A DNA stretch of 43,101 nucleotides, taken from NCBI GenBank assembly GCA_902560855.1, contig CACENJ010000009.1:1-43101 (forward strand), in the 5' to 3' direction. The stretch's first letter is position 1. Every line of letters begins with the position of its first letter. The notes under the pieces are model-generated. The model was not told the DNA's origin. It was given only the letters and a program-made list of their open reading frames with translations, and did no database searches. Both the position numbers and the translations under genes were made by a program. This DNA comes from an uncultured Pelagibacteraceae bacterium. Lineage in GTDB: Bacteria; Pseudomonadota; Alphaproteobacteria; Pelagibacterales; Pelagibacteraceae. This document shows positions 27,400-35,945 of this stretch, one piece after another.

Positions 27400-28176
27400 A
27401 TGTCTGTTAAATTTACCATATTAGGTTGCGGAAGTTCTTTAGGAGTTCCAAGGGTGGATGGATATTTTGGTAAATGTGACTATAAAAATAAAAAAAATTA
27501 TAGAACTAGATGTTCTGCATTAATAAATATAGAAAAAAAGAATATACTTATTGACACATCGCCTGATTTAAAAAGCCAACTATTATCAAATAATGTTAAA
27601 AATATTGATAAAGTTTTTTTTACACATCACCATGCTGATCAAACTCATGGTATAAATGATTTAAGAGTTTTTTACCTAATAAATAAAAAAAAAATTTCTG
27701 TATATGCCGATAAAAATACTAAAAAATTTTTATTAAATTCTTTTAAATATTGTTTTAAAAATAATTTGAAAAATTATCCTCCAACTCTTAAGATGTTTAA
27801 CCTAAAACAAAACCAAATTTTTTTTTATAACAAAAGAAAAATTTCAATTAAAAGTATATCTGTAAAACATGGAAATATTAATAGCATTGCTTATATTGTT
27901 AATAAAAAATGTGCATATATAAGCGATGCTAATGAAATTTTTTCTAAAGATTTGAAATATTTCAAAAAACTAAAATATTTAATAATAGATTGCTTAAGAT
28001 ATAAAAGCCATCCATCTCATTTCGGGTTATTGGATGTTTTAAATTTAACTAAAGTTTTAAAACCAAAAAAAACAATACTTACAAACTTAAATAACGAAAT
28101 GGATTATAGTGAACTACTTAAAATATTACCAAAAAATATAGTTCCGGGTTATGATGGAATGTCATTTTATATTTAA
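27400..28176 (+). CDS. PhnP-like metallo-beta-lactamase fold hydrolase
   Basis: Predicted phosphodiesterase of the MBL fold. Evidence is the N-terminal FTILGCGSSLGVPRVDG, two short Cys-containing segments (KCDYKN, TRCSAL), metal-site FTHHHADQTHGINDLR near residue 75 (Gln rather than His after the Asp), VKHGN, and CAYISDANE with a later HPSHFG. PhnP itself is a cyclic ribose phosphate phosphodiesterase, but there are no C-P lyase genes here, so the substrate is open. The tatD-MBL order is standard in alphaproteobacteria. The last 15 bases overlap the convergent glutathione peroxidase gene. Confidence 0.88.
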   Translation: MSVKFTILGCGSSLGVPRVDGYFGKCDYKNKKNYRTRCSALINIEKKNILIDTSPDLKSQLLSNNVKNIDKVFFTHHHADQTHGINDLRVFYLINKKKISVYADKNTKKFLLNSFKYCFKNNLKNYPPTLKMFNLKQNQIFFYNKRKISIKSISVKHGNINSIAYIVNKKCAYISDANEIFSKDLKYFKKLKYLIIDCLRYKSHPSHFGLLDVLNLTKVLKPKKTILTNLNNEMDYSELLKILPKNIVPGYDGMSFYI

Positions 28177-28728
28177 AATTTTTTCTATTTGATTTACAAT
28201 TTTCTTTGAGTTGGGGTTCGTTAGCGATGAATAGGTATCATGAACTTTTCCATTTTTATTGATTAAAATTTTATGAAAATTCCACTTTGGTACAGCAGAA
28301 TTACCAAAGTTTTTTTTAGCCCAAATATATATTTCATGAGCATTTTCACCTTTTACATCGACTTTGTCAGTCATTGGAAAATTTATATTAAAATTTACTT
28401 CGCAAAATTTTTTTATTTCTTCGTTTGTGCCAGGTTCTTGACCACCAAATTGATTTGAGGGGATACCTAAAACGATAAGACCGTTATTTTTATATTTATC
28501 CCATAATTTTTGCAAATCACTATATTGCTTTGTAAAACCACAATTGCTTGCTACATTCACTAAAAGTATAACTTTGTTTTGGTACTCTGATAATTCAATA
28601 AGTTTACCATCTATACTTTTTATATTTAAGTCAAAAAATGTTTTTTCATATTTAGCAAAAGTTTCACTCATAAAAATAAATAGTAATAAAATTATTCCAA
28701 TAATAATGTTTTTTTTTATTATGACCAT
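28162..28728 (-). CDS. glutathione peroxidase family thiol peroxidase, exported
   Basis: Reduces peroxides using thiols. The 188 residues include an N-terminal signal peptide (about 1-25, ending SETFA), so a periplasmic location is likely. The peroxidatic Cys63 is in VASNCGFTKQY, the catalytic Gln98 in SNQFGGQEPG and Trp in PKWNFHKILI. Cysteine, not selenocysteine, is encoded. The start abuts nhaA within one base, so the two minus-strand genes are probably one transcript with nhaA upstream. Confidence 0.93.
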   Translation of the reverse strand: MVIIKKNIIIGIILLLFIFMSETFAKYEKTFFDLNIKSIDGKLIELSEYQNKVILLVNVASNCGFTKQYSDLQKLWDKYKNNGLIVLGIPSNQFGGQEPGTNEEIKKFCEVNFNINFPMTDKVDVKGENAHEIYIWAKKNFGNSAVPKWNFHKILINKNGKVHDTYSSLTNPNSKKIVNQIEKILNIK

Positions 28729-29900
28729 TATTTTTTAGATGATAATAAAAGTATAAAATATCCAAAAAAAGTTGACAATAGTGAGCCAGATAAAACTCCA
28801 ATTTTAACACCATCCATATATTCTGTATTTTCTATAAATGCTAAATTTCCGATGAATAGACTCATGGTAAATCCAATGCCAGTTAATATACCAACTCCAT
28901 AAAAATTTATCCAATTTGCATTAGTTGGCATTTCAGCAATTTTTAATTTTATTGAAACGTATGAAAATATGAGTACTCCAAATTGTTTTCCGAAAAAAAG
29001 TCCGAGCAAAATTCCTAGTGGTACAGGTAATAAAAATGAATTAAAAGTAATGCCGTCTAAAATAACCCCTGCATTTGCAAAAGCAAACATTGGCATTATA
29101 CCAAATGCTACATACGGGCTAATATTGTGCTCAACTTTGGTTAGTAAAGAAAAGTCTTTTTCTTTTTTTCTATGAGGTATTACAGTTGCTAGCAAAACTC
29201 CAGCTATAGTAGCATGGATACCTGATTCATAAGTGCAAAACCATAATATCAAACCGAAAAATAAATATGGTATGAATTTTTTTATATTAAATCTGTTTAG
29301 AATAATTAAACAAACAAAAGTAAATAAGAGTAAAGACATGTATTTAATATTTAAGTCTCCAGTATAAAAAAAAGCAATTATTACTATAGCGCCAAGATCA
29401 TCAATGATTGCTAATGCTGTTAAAAAAACTTTTAAGGATATGGGTACTCTAGAACCAAGTAACGAAAGTACTCCTAAAGAAAAGGCAATATCTGTAGCTG
29501 AAGGTATAGCCCAACCTTGTATTGTATTTTCATCTTGATAATTAAAATAAATATAAATTAAAGCTGGAACTAACATTCCACCAACAGCTCCAATTATTGG
29601 CAAAGAGGCTTTTTTTGGTGTAGATAATTCGCCTTGTAAAAATTCTCTTTTTATCTCTAAAGTTACAAAAAAGAAGAATATTGCCATTAAAGCATCATTT
29701 ATCCAGTGAATTAAACTTAATTTTAATCCAAAATTATTTACACCAATAAAAAGATAGGTGTTTAAAGTTTCAAAATATAATGTGGAAAAATTTGAATTGC
29801 TTATTATTAAAGCCAATATAGCGCTAATTAATAATAGAAGACCGCTAGCAGCTTCGAGTTTAAAAAACCATCTAAAAGATGATGTTATATAATTAATCAT
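28728..29900 (-). CDS. nhaA: Na+/H+ antiporter NhaA
   Basis: Electrogenic sodium/proton antiporter of the inner membrane. The 390 residues form 11-12 helices. Ion-binding aspartates are present: ALAIIDDLGA with Asp167 and Asp168 (E. coli Asp163/164) and ATDIAF with Asp137 (Asp133). The start FRWFFKLEAASGLLLL is canonical. In marine bacteria sodium exchange of this type serves pH and sodium control. It lies between the zinc-ribbon gene (5 bases) and the peroxidase. Confidence 0.97.
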   Translation of the reverse strand: MINYITSSFRWFFKLEAASGLLLLISAILALIISNSNFSTLYFETLNTYLFIGVNNFGLKLSLIHWINDALMAIFFFFVTLEIKREFLQGELSTPKKASLPIIGAVGGMLVPALIYIYFNYQDENTIQGWAIPSATDIAFSLGVLSLLGSRVPISLKVFLTALAIIDDLGAIVIIAFFYTGDLNIKYMSLLLFTFVCLIILNRFNIKKFIPYLFFGLILWFCTYESGIHATIAGVLLATVIPHRKKEKDFSLLTKVEHNISPYVAFGIMPMFAFANAGVILDGITFNSFLLPVPLGILLGLFFGKQFGVLIFSYVSIKLKIAEMPTNANWINFYGVGILTGIGFTMSLFIGNLAFIENTEYMDGVKIGVLSGSLLSTFFGYFILLLSSKK

Positions 29901-29905
29901 TTATT

Positions 29906-30319
29906 TTATTTTATTAGATCTTTAAAAAACAAAAAAATATCTTTTAAGGATTCATATAAACTCGATAGATAAAAATCAATATTTGGAATGATCGAAGCAA
30001 TATTTGTTTTAAAAGTATCGAGAACAATTATAAAAGCAATTAAAGAAAAAATTGCAACTATTATATAACTTAAAAAACCAATGCTTTTATTTTGATTTGT
30101 ATTTACGTTATTGTTCGAAAAATCATCTTCTTTTTTAATTATTTTTTTTTTATTTGGGACTTTATTAGTTTTAACTTCATTTACTAATTTAATACTTTTA
30201 GTAGGTTTGTAGTGCCATTTATAAGAACAAGATCCGCATTGTAATAATCTACCCGAATCAGGTATTAGATTGTCTGATATTTCAAATTTTTTATTACATT
30301 TTTCGCATGAAATGATCAT
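29906..30319 (-). CDS. zinc-ribbon (MJ0042-type) single-span membrane protein
   Basis: A 137-residue protein with an N-terminal zinc finger: CEKC at residues 5-8 and CGSC at 29-32, with LIPDSGRLLQCGSCSYKW between, matching the alphaproteobacterial MJ0042-type finger. A charged linker with KKKIIKKEDD follows, then one membrane helix at about residues 83-105 (IGFLSYIIVAIFSLIAFIIV) and a short C-terminal segment. Function unknown. It is the first gene of the minus-strand trio with nhaA and the peroxidase. Confidence 0.85.
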   Translation of the reverse strand: MIISCEKCNKKFEISDNLIPDSGRLLQCGSCSYKWHYKPTKSIKLVNEVKTNKVPNKKKIIKKEDDFSNNNVNTNQNKSIGFLSYIIVAIFSLIAFIIVLDTFKTNIASIIPNIDFYLSSLYESLKDIFLFFKDLIK

Positions 30320-30396
30320 ATTTTCTTATACACTAAAATATTTCTAAAATCTGCGATTTTTATCAAGGTTTAAGCTTTTAAAATATCTTTATGTAC

Positions 30397-30402
30397 TATA
30401 AT
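30397..30402 (+). promoter_or_regulatory. -10 element of tRNA-Pro
   Basis: Exact TATAAT 12 bases before the tRNA. No good -35 hexamer is seen at 16-18 bases upstream (the region reads CTTTTA), so the -10 probably dominates. Confidence 0.45.
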
Positions 30403-30414
30403 AGTAAACAAATT

Positions 30415-30491
<77 letters not shown>

Positions 30492-30502
30492 TTATTAATA
30501 AA

Positions 30503-31237
30503 ATGTCCAAAAACAAATTTAGATACTTAAATTATTATTATTGGGTAAGGAAAATATCTTTTTCAAAATTATTTCAAAAAAATTTTTTTATATCAGAAAC
30601 ATATAAACGTAAAGTGGTTTTTAATTCTATATATCATTCAAATCATTGGAGAGACTATAATAAGCCAAAAAATAATGAATCTGTAAGTGGACTAGGTTCA
30701 GATTTGGATATCAATTCAAGTCTAGTCACTAATATTAAAGATTTTATATCAGATTATAAAATTGAAAAAATTTTAGATTTAGGCTGTGGTGACTTTAACT
30801 GGATGAAATATATTGTTTTAAAAAATGATAATGTTAAAAAATATTTGGGTTTAGATATAGTTGATAAAATTATTAACACAAATAATCGTAAATATAGAAA
30901 TAATGAAATTTCTTTTAAAACATCTGATATTTTAGTAGAAGATTTACCAAATTCTTATGATTTAATTATAATTAGAGATTTATTTATACATTTAAAGAAT
31001 GATGAAATTTTAAAAATAATTAACAAAATTAATAGTTCAGATATAAAATTTTTTGCTGTAACATCATATCATACATCTAAAATTAATATAAATACAAATA
31101 GATTTGGTCATCATAGGTTTATTAATATGGAATTAGATCCTTTTTATTTAGATAGACCTTTTAAGATTTTTGATGATAATGAAAATCAACATAACCTAAG
31201 AAAATTATACATTTATAAATTAAATGAAAAAAGCTAA
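30503..31237 (+). CDS. SAM-dependent methyltransferase, class I
   Basis: The 244 residues contain motif I ILDLGCGDFNWM near 90-101, an acidic post-I residue in YLGLDIVD, and motif IV-like YDLIIIRDLFIHL. The N-terminal 80 residues are basic and aromatic and do not match a domain I recognise. The C-terminal part (SYHTSKININTNRFGHHRF) suggests a sugar- or small-molecule-type enzyme, but the substrate is unknown. It starts 12 bases after tRNA-Pro and overlaps the next gene by 14 bases. Confidence 0.8.
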   Translation: MSKNKFRYLNYYYWVRKISFSKLFQKNFFISETYKRKVVFNSIYHSNHWRDYNKPKNNESVSGLGSDLDINSSLVTNIKDFISDYKIEKILDLGCGDFNWMKYIVLKNDNVKKYLGLDIVDKIINTNNRKYRNNEISFKTSDILVEDLPNSYDLIIIRDLFIHLKNDEILKIINKINSSDIKFFAVTSYHTSKININTNRFGHHRFINMELDPFYLDRPFKIFDDNENQHNLRKLYIYKLNEKS

Positions 31238-31505
31238 AATTTTTAAACCTTCAAAAACTGCTATGCAATCTGGTCTTGCAAAAACAAGTAAGTGGGTAAT
31301 TGAATATATAACGGATGAAACTGGTATAAATCCATTAATGGGCTGGGAAAGTTCTACTGATACAATGTCCGAACTAAAACTTGAATTTTCCTCTAAAGAT
31401 AAAGCTGTTGAATATGCTAAAAAGAATAAAATAGAATTTGAAATAATTGAAGAAAAAAAAAGAAAAACCGTTAAGAAATCATATTCCGATAATTTTACTA
31501 AATAA
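31224..31505 (+). CDS. NDUFS4-like complex I accessory subunit
   Basis: A 93-residue homologue of the mitochondrial 18-kDa complex I subunit (ETC complex I conserved region, PF04800). Seen are KIFKPSKTAMQSG, KWVIEY, NPLMGWESSTDT and LEFSSKDKAVEYAKKN, all family hallmarks. It is expected to sit on the peripheral arm of NADH:ubiquinone oxidoreductase. Presence outside the nuo operon is normal in alphaproteobacteria. It overlaps the methyltransferase by 14 bases and abuts sbmA. Confidence 0.9.
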   Translation: MKKAKIFKPSKTAMQSGLAKTSKWVIEYITDETGINPLMGWESSTDTMSELKLEFSSKDKAVEYAKKNKIEFEIIEEKKRKTVKKSYSDNFTK

Positions 31506-32504
31506 ATGTTTAAATTTTTTATTCAAAAAAAATGGTTTTTATGGGCTTGGATAGGTTCATTTGTTATTCTTTCATCACTTTGGGTTCAGGTTGTAATAGA
31601 TGTGAAAATAAATGAATGGTTCGGTGTATTTTACGATATGATTCAGAAAGCACTTGCAGAACCAAACGCTGTTTCAATTGAAGAATACTTTGCAAGTTTG
31701 TTTTCATTTATTACATTGGCAGGTATGTATATTGCTGTTTATGTAGCAATTAGTTTCTTTACAGCACATTTTTTATTTAGATGGAGAACTGCAATGGTTG
31801 AGTGGTATCACTCTGTTTATGACAAAGCTCGAAAAATAGAAGGTGCATCACAAAGAGTTCAGGAAGATACAATTAAATTCACAAGAATCATGGAAGGATT
31901 AGGTACAAGTTTAATAGAATCTATAATGATTTTGATCCAATTTGTTCCTATATTGTTTGGCTTAAGTATTGGCATTCCTATTTTCTTTTTTGGTGAGTGG
32001 GAATATGGTCTAATAGTTGGTGCCTTGATTTGGACTATTGGTGGAACTGTTTTTTTAATTGTACTTGGTTTGATATTAAGACTGGTTGGTGTTGAGTATG
32101 ATTTACAAAAGCAAGAAGCTGCTTATAGAAAAATTCTTGTAATTGCAGAAGACAATGAAACTGTAAGGCCAAAAACAATTGACGAATTATTTGATGATGT
32201 ACGTAAAATTCATTTTTTGAGTTATTTAAGATATCTATATTTTAATATTGGACGAATTGCATACTTACAAGCAAATGTTTTATCTGCGTACGTTTTTTTA
32301 GCACCAGCCATTGTAGCAGGAGTAGTTACACTAGGAGTTATGCAACAAATTATAAGAGCATTTGGAAGAGTTGAAGGATCTATGCAATATTTATTAAAAG
32401 CTTGGCCAACTATTATAGAACTTGCAAGTGTATATAAACGTTTAAGAGAATTTGAAGATAAACTAAAATCATCTGAAGAAGATGTAACTATTGAAACAAA
32501 ATAG
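31506..32504 (+). CDS. sbmA: SbmA/BacA-like peptide transporter
   Basis: Proton-driven inner-membrane importer for peptide-like molecules, without an ATPase domain. Anchors against E. coli SbmA as I know it are FYDMIQKAL, FRWRTAMVEWYHS, EGASQRVQEDT, YLRYLYFNIGRIAYLQ and ELASVYKRLREFE. At 332 residues it lacks about 70 residues at the N-terminus of E. coli SbmA (406), that is, one helix. BacA homologues have roles in very-long-chain fatty-acid lipid modification and in peptide sensitivity. Start ATG is directly after the preceding stop. Confidence 0.85.
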   Translation: MFKFFIQKKWFLWAWIGSFVILSSLWVQVVIDVKINEWFGVFYDMIQKALAEPNAVSIEEYFASLFSFITLAGMYIAVYVAISFFTAHFLFRWRTAMVEWYHSVYDKARKIEGASQRVQEDTIKFTRIMEGLGTSLIESIMILIQFVPILFGLSIGIPIFFFGEWEYGLIVGALIWTIGGTVFLIVLGLILRLVGVEYDLQKQEAAYRKILVIAEDNETVRPKTIDELFDDVRKIHFLSYLRYLYFNIGRIAYLQANVLSAYVFLAPAIVAGVVTLGVMQQIIRAFGRVEGSMQYLLKAWPTIIELASVYKRLREFEDKLKSSEEDVTIETK

Positions 32505-32506
32505 TT

Positions 32507-33457
32507 ATGGTATTTAAAAAAGATTTTTTAGATAAAATAATTAACATTACATCAAGTGCAGCAATTGCATGTTATCCACATTTAGGAAAAAAAGACAAAG
32601 TATTAGTAGACAAAGCTGCTACAGATGAAATGAGAAAGAATCTTAATCAATTAGACATAAATGGAGAAGTGGTAATAGGAGAAGGAGAACTAGATAAAGC
32701 TCCAATGTTATATATTGGTGAAAAATTGGGTACTGGAAAAGGTCCAACTATTGATATAGCAGTTGATCCACTTGAAGGTACAAATTTTGCAGCGAATAAT
32801 TTGCCTGGTGCACTTTCAGTGCTTTCAATAAGTTCAAAAGGAAATTTATTTAACGCGCCCGAAACTTATATGAATAAATTAGCAGTAGGCAAAGATGTTC
32901 CAAAGGATGCAACTGATTTAGATTTTTCTGTAGAAAAAAATATTAAAAATATTGCAGATGTTAAAAATAAAGATATTTCAGATATAACAGTTTGTATACT
33001 TGATAGGCCCAGACACAAAGAAATAATTGATAAATTAATGAAGCTAAATGTTAACTTAAAATTAATTTCTGATGGAGATATTTCTGGAGCTCTTTTAGTC
33101 ACAAACGATAAGTATAAAGTAGACATATTTCTTGGAATTGGTGGAGGCCCAGAGGGTGTTTTGGCTGCATCTGCTTTAGATGCATTTGACTGTAAATTTC
33201 AAGGGCGTTTTTTATTCAAAAATGATGATGATATTTCTCGAGCAAAAAAAATGGGTATAAAAGACTTAAATAAAAAATATGATTTAAATGAAATTGTACG
33301 TGGAGACTCCATTTTCTGTGCCACAGGAATCACACCAAGTGATTTAGTTAACGGTATTGAATTTAATAATAATAAATATATATCAGAGACATTAGTTACT
33401 CATAAGTCCAGTAAATTTACAAAAATAATAAAAAGAGAAAATACTCTAAAAACTTGA
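32507..33457 (+). CDS. glpX: fructose-1,6-bisphosphatase class II
   Basis: Removes the 1-phosphate from fructose-1,6-bisphosphate in gluconeogenesis; cytoplasmic, metal dependent. The 316 residues match GlpX: VDKAATDEMR, VVIGEGELDKAPML, the metal-binding DPLEGTNFAANN (DPxDG-type, near residues 87-98), CILDRPRHKEII, LISDGDISGA, and IFLGIGGGPEGVLAA. Start is two bases after sbmA. It is followed by tRNA-Glu. Confidence 0.96.
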   Translation: MVFKKDFLDKIINITSSAAIACYPHLGKKDKVLVDKAATDEMRKNLNQLDINGEVVIGEGELDKAPMLYIGEKLGTGKGPTIDIAVDPLEGTNFAANNLPGALSVLSISSKGNLFNAPETYMNKLAVGKDVPKDATDLDFSVEKNIKNIADVKNKDISDITVCILDRPRHKEIIDKLMKLNVNLKLISDGDISGALLVTNDKYKVDIFLGIGGGPEGVLAASALDAFDCKFQGRFLFKNDDDISRAKKMGIKDLNKKYDLNEIVRGDSIFCATGITPSDLVNGIEFNNNKYISETLVTHKSSKFTKIIKRENTLKT

Positions 33458-33492
33458 TAAATATTGACTTATACAATAAAAGATTTCTTTTT

Positions 33493-33567
33493 GGTCCCTT
33501 CGTCTATCGGTTAGGACACGTGGTTTTCATCCTCGAAAGAGGGGTTCGATTCCCCTAGGGACCGCCA
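33493..33567 (+). tRNA. tRNA-Glu (anticodon UUC)
   Basis: A 75-base cloverleaf: acceptor GGTCCCT/AGGGACC, D arm GTCT/GGAC, anticodon stem CGTGG/CCTCG with loop TTTTCAT giving TTC, T arm AGGGG-TTCGATT-CCCCT, discriminator G and encoded CCA. The middle pair of the anticodon stem is a T-T mismatch (bases 29 and 41). A candidate -10 TACAAT lies at 33472-33477. Genes downstream end with an integrase, so this tRNA may mark an island end. Confidence 0.96.
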
Positions 33568-33577
33568 CATAATCAAA

Positions 33578-33844
33578 ATGAAATATTATGTATATTTAAT
33601 TGTAAGTTCTAGTAAGGGAAGATTTATTAGTTATGTAGGATATACTAATGATATAAATAAAAGACTTAAAAAACATAATACTTCGAAAGGTGCAAAATTC
33701 ACAAGAGGGAAAAAGTGGAAATTAATATATATAAGAAAATATAAAACAAAAAAAGAAGCTATGATAAATGAGTATAAGTTAAAAAAGGATAGAATAAAAA
33801 GAGCAAGGTTAAAAAATGAATATTGCAATTTTATTGCCATATAA
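33578..33844 (+). CDS. GIY-YIG domain protein (UPF0213/YhbQ-like)
   Basis: A small single-domain nuclease-fold protein of 88 residues. The two short motifs are YYVYLI and SYVGYTND (GIY-YIG equivalent, residues 3-25), followed by the conserved Arg of DINKRLKKHN, GAKFTRGKKWKLIY, and Glu in INEYKLKK. Family members of this size are often called excinuclease-like but have no firmly assigned cellular role. It starts 11 bases after tRNA-Glu and overlaps the glycosyltransferase by 29 bases. Confidence 0.9.
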   Translation: MKYYVYLIVSSSKGRFISYVGYTNDINKRLKKHNTSKGAKFTRGKKWKLIYIRKYKTKKEAMINEYKLKKDRIKRARLKNEYCNFIAI

Positions 33845-35939
33845 AGAAAATTTTTCTAGTCAATATGCCGGCGCAGTATCTTTATTTGTTAGAGATACAA
33901 CTTCAAAAAGTCAATATAAAAACACAATTACTATATACGGACAAACTAAATACAAAAAAAAATTACTTAAAAATTACGTAAATTTAAATTTTCAAAAGAA
34001 TATTTTTCAAAGCAATAATAAAATTTATGTTGAAGAGTTTTTAAGAAACGAAGAAATTAATAAATCTGATCTAATTGAAATTCACAATAGACCTACATAT
34101 ATAAAAATATTATCTAAAAAAACTAATGCTAAACTAATTTTATATTTTCATAACGATCCACTAACAATGAATGGTTCTAAGCTTTTAACAGATAGAAAAG
34201 AATTATTAAAAGTTACTGATAAGTTAATATTTAATAGCAAATGGTCACTAAACAGATTTCTTAAAGGTTTTGATTTGTTAAAAATAAATAATGAAAAACT
34301 AATTGTATTAAATCAGTCAGCAAAAAAAACAAAAATAAATTTAAATAAAAAAAGAAAAACTATAACTTTTGTTGGTAAATTAAATTTGGCTAAAGGTTAT
34401 GATTTATTTGGCAATGCAATAATCAAAATTTTAAACACTCATAAAGACTGGAAAGGAATTGTAATAGGAGATGAACCTAGAGAAAAACATATTTTTAAAC
34501 ATAAAAACTTAAAAGTTTTAGGATTCAAAAAGCATGAATTTGTTTTAAATAATTTTAACACAACAAGTATTGCTGTTGTTTGTTCTAGATGGGAAGAACC
34601 TTTTGGAAGAACTAGTTTAGAAGCTTCGAGTAGAGGATGTGCTTTAATTATAAGTAATAGAGGTGGATTGCCAGAAACTACTGATCATGCAATTATTTTA
34701 AAATCACTTACGGTAAATGAGTTATACTCAAAAATTAACTTACTCATAAAAAATAAAAATTATAGAAAATCACTTCAAAGGAAAAATTATAAATCTTTTA
34801 AACTCTCGCATGAATACATTACAAAATTACAAGATAAAATTCGAGACACAATTTTTAAAATAAATTCTTTTAATATCAAAAAAATTAATTCTTACACTAA
34901 ATTTAAAATTCTACATATTACTAATTTTAACGAGCGATACGATGGTAGATTGCATTATAACACTGGTAGAAGAATTAATAATGGTTTTATTAGAACTGGA
35001 CATAATGTTTTAGCAATAAGCGATAGAGATATATTAAAACAAAATAAAAGAATAATTGATATTAAGGGTAAAAAATATTTGAATGAAAAAATTATTAGAT
35101 GTTATGAGAATTTCAAACCGAATATGATTGTATTTGGTCATGCGGACAATGTGTCAAATGAAACTATCCAATATATTAAATCAATTGATAAAAATTTGAA
35201 AGTTGCACAATGGTTTTTAGATCCAGTTACAAAAAATGGACCTGATTATTCAAGAAATAAAGAAAGAATTACTACAAAAGCCGATATTTGTGATTATAAT
35301 TTTTTAACTACATCACCAAAAGCTTTAGAATTTAAATTAAATAATGCTTTTTTTATACCTAATCCATGTGATGAAGCGTTCGAAATTCTAAATAATTATG
35401 AAAATGATTGCACTTCTGATCTTTTTTTTGCAATGAGTCATGGGGTTCACAGAGGCAACTTAAAATCTGGTAAAATTGATCCTAGAGAAGGTTTCATGAA
35501 TAAATTAATTAGAATGAATAAAGATATAATTTTTGACTTGTATGGCATGAATAATAAACAACCTGTATGGGGCAATGAGTTTTTATTAAAAATTTCTAAT
35601 TCGAAAATGGGCTTAAATTTAAGTAGAGGAGAGCCAATAAAACATTATAGTAGCGATAGAATAGCTCAATTAGTTGGAAATGGATTATTAACGTTCATTG
35701 ATAAAAAAACCAAATATAATGATTTTTTTTCTGAAAATGAAATGATTTTTTATAACAATATTAATGACCTAACAGAAAAAATACAAAAATATAAAAGAGA
35801 TGTTAAATCAAGAAAAAAAATAGCAAAAAATGGTAAAAAAAAATATTTTAAATTTTTTAATTCTAATCTAGTTTCTCAATATATAATTAATAAAACATTC
35901 GATATAAAAACTAATAAAGTATTTTGGGAAATTAAATAA
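33816..35939 (+). CDS. two-domain glycosyltransferase (GT4 fused to CgeB-like domain)
   Basis: A 707-residue fusion. Residues 1 to about 345 are a GT-B glycosyltransferase of family 4: NIAILLPYKENF start, HNRPTYIKIL, FVGKLNLAKGYDLF near 190 and the nucleotide-sugar segment WEEPFGRTSLEASSRG near 258-273. After a linker, residues about 355-707 form a second GT-B unit resembling the CgeB/DUF3880 group: ILHITNFNERYDGRLHYNTG, WFLDPVTKNGPDY, FFAMSHGVHRG, and the late KMGLNLSRGEP and YSSDRIAQLVGNGLLTF. Probable role is adding two sugars to a surface glycan. Start ATG 33816 gives the normal GT4 N-terminus and overlaps the GIY-YIG gene. Confidence 0.82.
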   Translation: MNIAILLPYKENFSSQYAGAVSLFVRDTTSKSQYKNTITIYGQTKYKKKLLKNYVNLNFQKNIFQSNNKIYVEEFLRNEEINKSDLIEIHNRPTYIKILSKKTNAKLILYFHNDPLTMNGSKLLTDRKELLKVTDKLIFNSKWSLNRFLKGFDLLKINNEKLIVLNQSAKKTKINLNKKRKTITFVGKLNLAKGYDLFGNAIIKILNTHKDWKGIVIGDEPREKHIFKHKNLKVLGFKKHEFVLNNFNTTSIAVVCSRWEEPFGRTSLEASSRGCALIISNRGGLPETTDHAIILKSLTVNELYSKINLLIKNKNYRKSLQRKNYKSFKLSHEYITKLQDKIRDTIFKINSFNIKKINSYTKFKILHITNFNERYDGRLHYNTGRRINNGFIRTGHNVLAISDRDILKQNKRIIDIKGKKYLNEKIIRCYENFKPNMIVFGHADNVSNETIQYIKSIDKNLKVAQWFLDPVTKNGPDYSRNKERITTKADICDYNFLTTSPKALEFKLNNAFFIPNPCDEAFEILNNYENDCTSDLFFAMSHGVHRGNLKSGKIDPREGFMNKLIRMNKDIIFDLYGMNNKQPVWGNEFLLKISNSKMGLNLSRGEPIKHYSSDRIAQLVGNGLLTFIDKKTKYNDFFSENEMIFYNNINDLTEKIQKYKRDVKSRKKIAKNGKKKYFKFFNSNLVSQYIINKTFDIKTNKVFWEIK

Positions 35940-35945
35940 TTTTTT

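Noticed and set aside
27622..27657. MBL hydrolase inactive because the metal motif has Gln after Asp (HHHADQ)
   Set aside because: I recall PhnP-like relatives in alphaproteobacteria with Gln here, so this is probably a normal subgroup residue.
33454..33477. Full sigma-70 promoter TTGATA...TACAAT for tRNA-Glu
   Set aside because: The spacer is only 12 bases; only the -10 element is plausible and is mentioned with the tRNA.
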